This document shows positions 7,054 through 13,582 of a stretch of 20,963 nucleotides of DNA, in pieces (position 1 is the first letter of the stretch; each line of letters starts with the position of its first letter). This stretch comes from a virus. The stretch spans positions 1 to 20,963 of IMG/VR virus record IMGVR_UViG_3300036652_000530; one strand, given 5' to 3'. The position numbers and the translations under genes are program-made. The notes beneath the pieces were generated by a model. The model worked only from the letters and a program-made list of their open reading frames with translations. It searched no databases and was not told the origin of the DNA.

Positions 7054-7859
7054 GGCGGAGGTGTCGTATTGGTGTAGGTAAAGGAGATGGTCTGATCGTA
7101 GTTGTAGGTATTGCCGTACACATTGTCGTGCACGCTGGCGCGAAAGACACCCGTGTAGGTGACGGAATGGGTGTTTGGGCTAGGTATATTCTCGATAAGC
7201 GTGGCACCTGTGCTTGTACCAGACCCGACCAATGTGCCGTACCCACTCACCTTGGAGTAGGTGATGGAGTGGTTTCCTGATCCCCCGGTGACACCAACCA
7301 AGAAGGTGACTGTAATGCTGGCTGGGGTGCCACCGTTGGGGCCAGAGGCTGATCCCGAGGTACGACCAAATACCACATGCAACCCAGTCGGTCCTTGCGG
7401 TCCCGGCGATCCCGGTGGACCGGGGAAACCGGTCGGTCCCGGCGTGCTGCTGTTCGGTCCCGGCGCGCCGGTCGGACCAGTCCCGCCGGGGGCGCCGGTA
7501 ATGGATGACGCCGCGCCCGTCGCGCCGGTCGGTCCGCGCGGACCGGTGAGGCCAGTGGGACCGATGGGACCGGGGTTGCCGGTAGCGCCTGTCGGGCTGG
7601 GGCCGATGACACCCTTGAGGCCTGTCGGGCCGCGTGGACCCGGTGGCCCGGAAGTTCCGGTCGGACCGGTGACCACGGAAGGCGTGCCCGGCGGACCGAT
7701 AGGGCCGGGTGCACCGGGTGGTCCCGGATTGCCGTTGGCGCCGTTGGCCCCGTCGGAACCGGGGCCACCGATGGGGCCGGGCGAACCCGGCGCGCCGGTC
7801 GGGCCGGTAGGACCGGTAAGCCCAGTGAGGCCCAGCAGATACTGGCTCAGGTTGGACAT
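7050..7859 (-). CDS. Collagen-like fibre protein with C-terminal beta domain
   Basis: A 269-residue protein. A short N-terminal leader (MSNLSQYLL) is followed by Gly-X-Y triplets from residue 10 to about 159. Frequent triplets are GPT, GPI, GLT, GAP and GPP. Short breaks occur at SVVT (61-64), near 88-90, AASSIT (116-121) and NSST (136-139). Residues 160-269 are non-collagenous, rich in Ser, Thr, Gly, Val and Tyr, with an Ig-like or other beta-sandwich look ([12 protein letters not shown] at the end). This domain may nucleate the trimer or bind a receptor. Only two Lys occur, one of them inside the collagen part, while Pro in the Y position is common. The start ATG lies three bases after the upstream TAG and in the same frame. 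GGGG ending the upstream gene may act as ribosome site. Confidence 0.93.
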   Translation of the reverse strand: MSNLSQYLLGLTGLTGPTGPTGAPGSPGPIGGPGSDGANGANGNPGPPGAPGPIGPPGTPSVVTGPTGTSGPPGPRGPTGLKGVIGPSPTGATGNPGPIGPTGLTGPRGPTGATGAASSITGAPGGTGPTGAPGPNSSTPGPTGFPGPPGSPGPQGPTGLHVVFGRTSGSASGPNGGTPASITVTFLVGVTGGSGNHSITYSKVSGYGTLVGSGTSTGATLIENIPSPNTHSVTYTGVFRASVHDNVYGNTYNYDQTISFTYTNTTPPP

Positions 7860-7862
7860 GGC

Positions 7863-8348
7863 CTACCCCGGATTGCCGATGGGGCCGGGCGGACCTGCTG
7901 GACCGGGACCGCCGGTCGGCCCACGCGGACCCGCGGCGCCGGGCGTCCCCGCCGGACCCGCGGGGCCAGTCGGACCCACCGGACCCGAGGGACCAGTGGG
8001 GCCGGTGAGGCCGGTGGGGCCGGTGAGACCGGTGGGGCCGGTGGGGCCGGGAGCGGTCGAGGGTGTGCCTTGCGGACCCGGCGGACCGGAGGCGCCCGGT
8101 GGTCCAATCGGTCCAGTTGGACCAAGGGGTCCGGTTGGGCCGGCTGGTCCCACGGGACCATTCGCACCGGGGACGCCGGGGGCACCGGGATTGGTGGATG
8201 GCGTACCCGATGGTCCCGGCACGCCGGGCACGCCGGGCACGCCGGAGGGTCCGGGCGGCCCCGGTGTAGGCGCGCCAGTCGGGCCAACGGTGCCGGTCGG
8301 ACCGGTAGGACCGAAGCGCAGCAGTGTGGAATAGGCGATGCTTGGCAT
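7863..8348 (-). CDS. Short collagen-like protein, almost pure Gly-X-Y
   Basis: A 161-residue protein. After the leader [12 protein letters not shown] nearly the whole chain is Gly-X-Y, from residue 13 to the final Gly161. Small breaks occur at APTPG (26-30), TPSTNPG (49-55) and TPSTAPG (95-101). GPT, GVP, GPP, GPA and GLT triplets dominate. There is no Lys and no distinct C-terminal trimerisation domain, which is unusual for a free-standing collagen. It may co-fold with the next collagen-like protein or depend on a partner. It ends in TAG, then three bases and the ATG of the next gene in the same frame. Translation starts at ATG 8348-8346 with GGGG (overlapping the upstream gene's end) as ribosome site. 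Likely a virion surface or tail fibre component. Confidence 0.9.
   Translation of the reverse strand: MPSIAYSTLLRFGPTGPTGTVGPTGAPTPGPPGPSGVPGVPGVPGPSGTPSTNPGAPGVPGANGPVGPAGPTGPLGPTGPIGPPGASGPPGPQGTPSTAPGPTGPTGLTGPTGLTGPTGPSGPVGPTGPAGPAGTPGAAGPRGPTGGPGPAGPPGPIGNPG
8001..8050 (-). repeat. Near-identical 18-bp tandem repeat in collagen-coding DNA
   Basis: Two 18-bp units at 8001-8018 and 8019-8036 differ at one base and are followed by partial copies to about 8050. They encode alternating GPT and GLT triplets of the short collagen-like protein. Such DNA can change length by slippage or recombination, giving collagen tracts of varying length. Confidence 0.8.
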
Positions 8349-8351
8349 GGT

Positions 8352-9092
8352 TTACCCCATCGTCCGAAGGCGCCAGCCGTAGGGTGGGCCGAGCCAGAAC
8401 AGTGACATCGACGCATTGGCGACATCGACATTGATCGACGTATTGGTGTTGCCCATGATGAACTGGCCGCTGGCGGCATTGATCGTGACCAGTTGCCCGG
8501 ACACCAATGCACCACCTACAATAGTGATATTGATCGGCGAGTTGCCCAGTGCCGACTCGGTGGGCAGGTTGATGACGATGTTGCCAGCCGAACTGTCTAC
8601 CGCGTAGGAGCCACCATCAGCCGCGGCTACCGTGACCGGTCCGGTGGTGATCGACGTGTAGTTGGTGAAGTACAGACCGGACAGGTTGACGATCTTGACG
8701 GTGTTGGCAAGGTCGGTGGCTCCGAAGGTGGCACCCGAGGTGTACTCGGTAAGGACGTAGTACAGGCTGCCGTTGGGTGCGGCACTGAAGGCGTCACCCA
8801 CCATGTACAGCGTGGCCGCAGCCCAGTTTCCGCGATAGTTGAAGGGCGAGTCCGTGGCTACCGGCTGGCCCGAGGCATCGAAGCGCAGCCACTTGTTCTG
8901 GCGGCTCACGGCGGCGGGCAACTCGTTGAGCAGTTCCAGTGGCTGGCCGCGCAGGCTGCGATTTACGTCGGCCTCCACGCCATCGAAGCCAGCCTGCACG
9001 CCGGACAGTTCGGTATCGACGGACTCGGCACGGGCGGTCTGCCCCGGCACGCCGGAGAATGAATCGGTGTAATACGGATTGGTGGCAGGCAT
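8352..9092 (-). CDS. Tail fibre/virion protein with putative attachment and carbohydrate-binding segments
   Basis: A 246-residue protein. The N-terminal stretch (SFSGVPGQTARAESVDTELS and on to about residue 45) looks like the phage-attachment region of fibre proteins. Residues about 85-125 contain GNW, LYMVGDAFS, SLYYVLTEYTSG and F. This W-x-Y-x-x-GD-x-V plus Y-x-x-x-x-x-TSG pattern is seen in small carbohydrate-binding modules of fibres. The rest is beta-rich with Asn, Val and Ser, ending PPYGWRLRTMG. It starts with ATG 9092-9090 in a TGATG overlap with the nozzle-like gene, and its TAA is three bases before the first collagen-like gene in the same frame. It probably links tail and fibre, an inference from position and N-terminus. 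Confidence 0.82.
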   Translation of the reverse strand: MPATNPYYTDSFSGVPGQTARAESVDTELSGVQAGFDGVEADVNRSLRGQPLELLNELPAAVSRQNKWLRFDASGQPVATDSPFNYRGNWAAATLYMVGDAFSAAPNGSLYYVLTEYTSGATFGATDLANTVKIVNLSGLYFTNYTSITTGPVTVAAADGGSYAVDSSAGNIVINLPTESALGNSPINITIVGGALVSGQLVTINAASGQFIMGNTNTSINVDVANASMSLFWLGPPYGWRLRTMG

Positions 9093-11242
9093 CACTGACT
9101 CCCCGTGTTGCGGTTGATGATCCGCTTGGACCATTGCAGGGACGCACCGTAGATGGTGGCTGGGTAGTCGGTCGCGCTGTTCCCGGCGAAGAACAAGCCG
9201 ACGTTGTAGCCCTCACCTTCCAGCTTCATGATGGCTTGCGAGTACGTCGCGGCATCCCACACGAAGCGATCCCACAACGCCACGTCCCAGAAGCCTCCAT
9301 TGCCGGAAAAGAGTTGCGGCTGATTTACTTGTCCCGTGCGGTTGCCGAAGTCGTAATCCACCGACATGTTGAGGGTCAACGGGCCTTCCGGCGCCAGATC
9401 GACCTGCAGGCGGCGATACCGCTTGAAGGTGGACGGCAGGCGCGAGTTGAAGTACGCCAGTCGCAGGAAGTGCTGGATCGACTGTCCATCGAAACTGTTG
9501 CCGGTGTCCATCTCGTACACGTAGCCATTCGCGTCGCCCATGAAGCTTCGCTCCACTTGCGGGCCAGCTGCGACGGCTTGGGTGAATCCGCCCCAGAATC
9601 CCGAGGGCGTTGTCGATACAGTACCCGTGGTCCAGCCCGAGAACTGCCCGGCCGCATTCATGCCAAGACACAGCACCGCGCCCGAGGCGAACATCAGCCG
9701 ATACAGGTTCTTGCGCCGAGTGGTTACGGCGCCTACCGGGGTATCGTTCGCCATCAGCTCATTGGCGAGCGACAGAATCAGGTCCGACAGGGAGGCGGCA
9801 GCGAAGTTGCCGTACTGCGCCGACGCCGCGGCCGTGGTGAAGCCGCGGTCTTCCATGAAGATGATCTGCCCCGGATTCTCGTCGGTATTGGCGATCGAGC
9901 CGCAGTTGGGCGAGTACACCTTGATCTGGAACAGTTCGGTCGATATGCCGGTCAGTGCCCACACGCGACGGCGCGTGCCGATGATGAGGGTCTGGCTGAT
10001 GTCCTCGCGAAGGAATGTGACATCTTCGCCTACCGATCGCTCGTTGGCGCCGAACACCACGTTCCAGTTGAGTGGCAGCTGGTAGCCGGAGTTCTGCAGC
10101 GAACCGCCAGCAAAGCTGTAGAACAGGTAGCTGGCGTGCACTTCCAGATTGGTCGGCACATCGCTCGCCATGCCGGTCTCGATCAGGACGAACGTGTCGG
10201 TGATCGCATCGTACTCAAAGCCGTTTCCGACCCCGTTGATGCCGTACATGCGGAAGCCGTTGGCCGGATTCTGCACCGCGTTGAAGTTGTAGTTGCGGAA
10301 CTTGTACCGACCATTGGGTGGGATCACCTGTGCGGCATTCGACAGGTAGGTCATGTAGGTGGTGGTTCCGTTCTTCAGTAACTCACCAGCACTTGGTGTG
10401 CCCGTGATCGAGCTGACAATAAAGTAGCCGGCCGCATCGGTGCCCCACGTCCCCGTAGTGGCGTTGATGCGCTTGATGGTCATGGTGGCGCCCGAGGTAG
10501 CGCCCGTCAGCACGGTGCCTTCGGCCGGTGCCTGCATCGAGCTGGAGTAGACCCCGGCATTAAAGCGCACCTTCAGGCCAAGGTTGACCTTGACCCATCC
10601 GGTGAGGGTGGATTGCCACAGATCGGCTGCAGTACCGGCCGCGTTGTTGCGGAAGGCGTACACATTGGCAAGGTAGGGATTGACCCCCAGCACCGGCCCG
10701 CTGGAAGACGCCCCACCGACTGGCCCGATGAAAGACTGCAGGTACAGGTACTTCTGCTGGCTGTACATGACTGTCAGGCCGACCGTCGATCCGGATGACA
10801 GGAATGGCGCCCCCACGGTGACCGTACTGCCGTAGGTCGATGTCAGGGTTGATCCCTTGCCGACGAACGTGCCGGTCGTCAGCACAAGAACCACCACGTG
10901 GTTGATCGTGTCGACGTAGCACACGGTGCCGGTGGCCCCGGAGCCGCTTTCGGTGACGACAGTGCCCTCCGGTGGCTCGAAGGCGGCTCCTACCGCAATG
11001 CTGATGTAGGGCGTATTGAACGGGCTGGGCTGGCCGGAGAACCGCTCGTAGCCGTCCCAGCGGCGATAGCCGCCGCGCATGCCCGGCTCGTAGTTCTGGC
11101 AACCCAGTAGCTGGCCCGGCTGCACGATGTCGGGCGGGTCTTCCAGATTCAGGCCGCCATTGAAGGCGTAGTGGTCATCCGGGCGGATGCTGGTGCGAAG
11201 CCTTAGTGCCCCCGATGACGCCAGTGCGTTCCCAAGGTCCAT
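9092..11242 (-). CDS. Large tail protein, putative tail nozzle/tube (beta-propeller type)
   Basis: A 716-residue protein. The N-terminus has FNGGLNLEDPP (residues 27-37), QPGQLLGCQNYEPG (41-54) and GGYRRWDGYERFSG (57-70). I recall this NYEP / GGYRR / GYERF signature from large virion proteins of phages with N4-gp56 capsids. The rest is beta-rich with many aromatic-Gly turns, repeated G-T and G-A-T strands, and a Tyr/Asn/Phe-rich distal part (KRYRRLQVDL...), consistent with a propeller-like tail nozzle or tube. It follows the adaptor candidate and precedes fibre genes, as a nozzle gene would. The start ATG 11242-11240 lies three bases after a TAG, with the upstream GGAG as ribosome site. No enzyme motif was seen. 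Confidence 0.85.
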   Translation of the reverse strand: MDLGNALASSGALRLRTSIRPDDHYAFNGGLNLEDPPDIVQPGQLLGCQNYEPGMRGGYRRWDGYERFSGQPSPFNTPYISIAVGAAFEPPEGTVVTESGSGATGTVCYVDTINHVVVLVLTTGTFVGKGSTLTSTYGSTVTVGAPFLSSGSTVGLTVMYSQQKYLYLQSFIGPVGGASSSGPVLGVNPYLANVYAFRNNAAGTAADLWQSTLTGWVKVNLGLKVRFNAGVYSSSMQAPAEGTVLTGATSGATMTIKRINATTGTWGTDAAGYFIVSSITGTPSAGELLKNGTTTYMTYLSNAAQVIPPNGRYKFRNYNFNAVQNPANGFRMYGINGVGNGFEYDAITDTFVLIETGMASDVPTNLEVHASYLFYSFAGGSLQNSGYQLPLNWNVVFGANERSVGEDVTFLREDISQTLIIGTRRRVWALTGISTELFQIKVYSPNCGSIANTDENPGQIIFMEDRGFTTAAASAQYGNFAAASLSDLILSLANELMANDTPVGAVTTRRKNLYRLMFASGAVLCLGMNAAGQFSGWTTGTVSTTPSGFWGGFTQAVAAGPQVERSFMGDANGYVYEMDTGNSFDGQSIQHFLRLAYFNSRLPSTFKRYRRLQVDLAPEGPLTLNMSVDYDFGNRTGQVNQPQLFSGNGGFWDVALWDRFVWDAATYSQAIMKLEGEGYNVGLFFAGNSATDYPATIYGASLQWSKRIINRNTGSQ

Positions 11243-11245
11243 GGC

Positions 11246-11962
11246 CTACTCCACATACGCTTGGGGGGCCGTGGTCGGGTTGTTGCGCAAGGTGCGCCCC
11301 GCGGTATTTTCAGGCAGGCAATACGCCTGCATCTTGTCCAGCTGGTCGGTGTATTCCGCGCTCGCACTGGTCATGATTTCCTGTGCGTTCTCGCGCCCGG
11401 CGTAGATGATCTTGGCGCGCTCACAGATGATGGTGTCGAAGTTGGCCGGGATCGGGCTGGTCGAGCCGTCCAGCGTCATCTGCTTGCCGACCACGTAATA
11501 CTCCATCGAGAACAGGGTGTCGGCCGGAACGATGCTGGACAACCAGATCACGCCGGACGGATCAACCGAAAAGAAGCTAGGCACCGGCTGGGTGGCCTTG
11601 GGGAACATCTGGTAGGTGCGATAGAAGTCGCGCCATTCCAAGTATGGAATACGATGCGCCGACGACGTACCAGCATTGATCCACAGCGACTCCAGATCGA
11701 ACGTCTGGATATTCTGTGCCCATGACGGGGTAACCGGAGTGGCTACCGACGTATTGGCGAGTGCCTTCACCGCGCTGTCCTGTACCCACAGGAAGTTCCA
11801 CTGCGTCCACAGGTTCTGCAGGTACAGGTCCGACCGAGCGACCCAGTTGCAGATACGAATCTGCTCCTGATTGGTCAGCTGCTGGGTCGACTGCAGGATG
11901 CCGCCGGCAATGCCGAGGTCCGACACGACATCCCTGCACAGCGCGAGGAAGGTGCGCGACAC
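11246..11962 (-). CDS. Putative head-tail adaptor (connector) protein
   Basis: A 238-residue protein. The helical N-terminus (FLALCRDVVSDLGIAGG, then LTNQEQIRICNWVARSDLYL and WNFLW) and the later pattern of a beta part followed by a helical C-terminus (FDTIICERAKIIYAGRENAQEI) fit phage adaptor proteins of the gp6/P22-gp4 class, which bind the portal ring and open the tail channel. FFSVDPSGVIWLSS and LFSMEYYVVGKQ are strand-rich middle segments. The assignment rests on size, this secondary-structure reading and position between head genes and the large tail protein. The start is GTG 11962-11960, three bases after the upstream TAA; no closer ATG is available. Confidence 0.8.
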   Translation of the reverse strand: MSRTFLALCRDVVSDLGIAGGILQSTQQLTNQEQIRICNWVARSDLYLQNLWTQWNFLWVQDSAVKALANTSVATPVTPSWAQNIQTFDLESLWINAGTSSAHRIPYLEWRDFYRTYQMFPKATQPVPSFFSVDPSGVIWLSSIVPADTLFSMEYYVVGKQMTLDGSTSPIPANFDTIICERAKIIYAGRENAQEIMTSASAEYTDQLDKMQAYCLPENTAGRTLRNNPTTAPQAYVE

Positions 11963-11965
11963 GGC

Positions 11966-12379
11966 TTAGCCCGCTTCGGATGCGATGAAGCGGATGTTGT
12001 CGTCGCGGTCGTGCTCGGACGGCACGTACTCCACCGTATCGCCGCGCTCAGTCAATGCCGTCACCAGAAGCTCCGCGACAGCCTGCACCTCCTCGTCGGT
12101 GCGCGTGCCGAGTTTCGCCACGATTTCCGGGTTCACCGGAGCGCGGTCGGGCTTCTGTACCACGGACTCGGGAGCTTCCGGGTTGACCCCCAGCGACTCG
12201 ATCAGGGCGATCTTGTTGGCGTTGTGCGGGCTTTGCGCCGCCAGCTCACCGTTGGCCTTGAAGTACAGGCCGTGCTGGTAGAACTTCACGTCGCGGTCGT
12301 TCGGGTCTTGCTCGCCGCTACCCTGAAATACGCGCCCGATAGGCAGTTCAGTGTTCAACTTGGTTTGCAACAGACTCAT
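11966..12379 (-). CDS. Unknown 137-aa structural-region protein
   Basis: I do not recognise this protein. Residues 1-45 are mixed and polar, with FYQHGLYFKANGEL (residues 33-46) as the most structured-looking stretch. The second half is acidic and helical (GTRTDEEVQAVAELLVTALTERGD), ending in DRDDNIRFIASEAG. No membrane segment or signal is present. The ATG at 12379-12377 is two bases after the preceding TAA, and GAGGGC within the upstream gene's last codons serves as ribosome site. Its place before the adaptor suggests a head-completion or minor head protein. Confidence 0.78.
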   Translation of the reverse strand: MSLLQTKLNTELPIGRVFQGSGEQDPNDRDVKFYQHGLYFKANGELAAQSPHNANKIALIESLGVNPEAPESVVQKPDRAPVNPEIVAKLGTRTDEEVQAVAELLVTALTERGDTVEYVPSEHDRDDNIRFIASEAG

Positions 12380-12381
12380 GG

Positions 12382-12705
12382 TTATGCCCTCTGCTTGCCG
12401 TACTGGTTGGTGGAACCGGGGAACTGGTCGTTCTCACCCTGTGCCGCCATCGGCTGGCGCAGCGACAGGCCCGCGCCAAGGGATGGCTCGCCGGACAGGG
12501 CGGCAGCAACCTCGGCATGGCTGCGGACGACGTGCTTGGAACGGCGCGAGGCCAGCCCGTCGTCGGTGGTGGAGTTGTAATCGGGTTCCTTCGATGCGAT
12601 GTCCGGATCGGCGCGGTTGATGTCCAGCGCGCTGTTGAACGCCGGCAGTGGGCGTAGGAACGCCTCAGCGAAGGTCAGTTTTTCGGGAGCGGGCTTCTTG
12701 GACAC
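12382..12705 (-). CDS. Unknown small charged protein in head module, GTG start
   Basis: A 107-residue protein that I do not recognise. It is polar and probably partly disordered: a Lys/Pro-rich start (SKKPAPEKLTF), a central DPDIASKEPDYNSTTDDG, a basic stretch with SKHVVRSH, and a Gln/Gly-rich end. Two in-frame GTG codons lie 9 bases apart. I choose 12705-12703 because GAGGTG stands six bases before it, whereas the first GTG (12714-12712) overlaps that ribosome site. The gene follows the hairpin at 12725-12755, so its expression may be lower than that of the capsid genes upstream. Confidence 0.65.
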   Translation of the reverse strand: MSKKPAPEKLTFAEAFLRPLPAFNSALDINRADPDIASKEPDYNSTTDDGLASRRSKHVVRSHAEVAAALSGEPSLGAGLSLRQPMAAQGENDQFPGSTNQYGKQRA

Positions 12706-12723
12706 GGGATTCACCTCACGGAC

Positions 12724-12755
12724 AAAGGGCCACCGGGCATACCCCGGCGGCCCTT
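12724..12755 (-). terminator. Strong stem-loop with short U tract, possible intrinsic terminator or attenuator
   Basis: On the minus strand, AAGGGCCGCCGGG pairs with CCCGGTGGCCCTT: a 13-bp stem with one G-U pair and a five-base loop (GTATG), at 12725-12755. It is followed by TTTGT, a short U tract. It sits in one of the two longest intergenic gaps, between the 103-aa gene and the next gene. The stem is strong, but the U tract is weak for full termination. Partial termination or transcript-end protection after the highly expressed capsid genes is the likely role. Confidence 0.6.
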
Positions 12756-12774
12756 ACATGTACCTACAGAAGGA

Positions 12775-13086
12775 TCAGCCCCACTGCAGCTTGGCGCTGG
12801 CCCCGCCGTTGTTGACGGCACCACGCTGCGGGCCATCCGGCTTGCCGGTGGAGTCATCGCGACCTTCACCAAGGGCATCCGGCATCACGTCGTGGAAGCC
12901 TTCGCAGCTCGACAGTCCCATGGCGAGACTGCCACCCTTGCTGTCCAAGGTACGGCTGGAGGCATCACCAAAGACGTTGCCGGCACTGGCGTTGGCGCCT
13001 TGGAAGACGGACTTGTTCGGCAAGGTCTCCGGACCCAGCTGGGTCTCACCCGAGCCGACAGCCGCATTGACAGGATTGTTGCTCAT
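12775..13086 (-). CDS. Unknown 103-aa Gly/Ser-rich protein in capsid operon
   Basis: I do not recognise this protein. It is rich in Gly, Ser, Asn and Asp with few large hydrophobics, so much of it may be disordered. The central part is ASSRTLDSKGGSLAMGLSS, followed by CEGFHDVMPDALGEGRDD, and it ends AKLQWG. The ATG at 13086-13084 has GGAGAA upstream at good spacing. It is the last gene before the hairpin at 12725-12755 and follows the capsid and putative decoration genes, so it is probably made in large amount. A capsid-associated role is inferred from position only. Confidence 0.75.
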   Translation of the reverse strand: MSNNPVNAAVGSGETQLGPETLPNKSVFQGANASAGNVFGDASSRTLDSKGGSLAMGLSSCEGFHDVMPDALGEGRDDSTGKPDGPQRGAVNNGGASAKLQWG

Positions 13087-13098
13087 GGCGTTCTCCGC

Positions 13099-13518
13099 TC
13101 AGGTAAGAATCTGGTCGTAACCGACGACGATGATGACCGTCGCGGTGCCGGCTGGCGTGCCGCCCGTGGGGGCGACGAAGGTGGCGATGAGGTCATGCAG
13201 ACCGGCACCACTGTTGTAGTTGCCGGCGAGATAGACCGCATTGAAGATGCCGTTGGCGACATCCGATCCGCCGATGGTGCTGCCCGCCGCCAGCGCACCC
13301 AGCGTCAGCGACGCGAAGATGTCTGGCGTGGTGCCATCGCCCACCTGCACAAGGGCCGGCGTGGTGACTTGGGTGAACAGCACTGTGGCCGACACCAGAA
13401 TGTCCATCACGCGCGCCTCGGCAGAGCCGCGCGGAATCTTCAGCTTCTTGGTCGAGCCGGTCGAAAAGTCCACTGCCGGGAAGGGGTAGCAGACCGCTTT
13501 TGCGTTGTCGTAAGCCAT
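13099..13518 (-). CDS. Putative head decoration or capsid-associated protein
   Basis: A 139-residue, beta-rich protein of small residues. An early segment (PFPAVDFSTGSTKKLKIPRG, residues 13-32) is followed by Val/Thr/Ala strands and Gly turns, with no charged helices, ending GTATVIIVVGYDQILT. Directly downstream of the major capsid gene, with its own ribosome site (CGGAGA), such a protein is most often a decoration or cement protein. No family match can be claimed. The 5' region contains a 12-bp perfect palindrome covering the ribosome site. Confidence 0.78.
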   Translation of the reverse strand: MAYDNAKAVCYPFPAVDFSTGSTKKLKIPRGSAEARVMDILVSATVLFTQVTTPALVQVGDGTTPDIFASLTLGALAAGSTIGGSDVANGIFNAVYLAGNYNSGAGLHDLIATFVAPTGGTPAGTATVIIVVGYDQILT

Positions 13519-13582
13519 GATCGTGTCTCCGCGGAGATGGGATGGGCGCCGCCCCTATGGTATAGAGGACGGCGCGCCTAGT
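13519..13582 (-). promoter_or_regulatory. Intergenic leader after the capsid gene with palindrome over the ribosome site
   Basis: The 64-base gap contains the 12-bp perfect palindrome TCTCCGCGGAGA (13526-13537), which includes the GGAGA ribosome site of the next gene. It also has an imperfect GC-rich inverted repeat (GGCGC at 13571-13575 against GCGCC at 13546-13550 arms). On the minus strand TATACCATAGGGG lies between the arms and resembles a -10 region or the end of a single-subunit phage RNA polymerase promoter. No -35 element is convincing. Control of the downstream gene is possible but unproven. Confidence 0.3.

Noticed and set aside
7261-8334. Plus-strand 357-residue reading frame rich in Gly and Pro across both collagen-like genes
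   Set aside because: The complement of GGN-CCN codons again gives Gly-Pro codons, so collagen DNA yields a collagen-like antisense frame by symmetry. The minus-strand frames have starts, leaders and tight neighbours.
7050-8348. CRISPR array or satellite-like repeat suggested by regular GC-rich repeats
   Set aside because: The repeats are irregular 9- and 18-bp units in open frames encoding Gly-X-Y, with no unique spacers.
8939-10381. Long plus-strand frame of 480 codons opposite the nozzle-like gene
   Set aside because: High GC makes long antisense frames common. The translation is Arg/His/Ala-rich with no family pattern, and the minus-strand gene is convincing.
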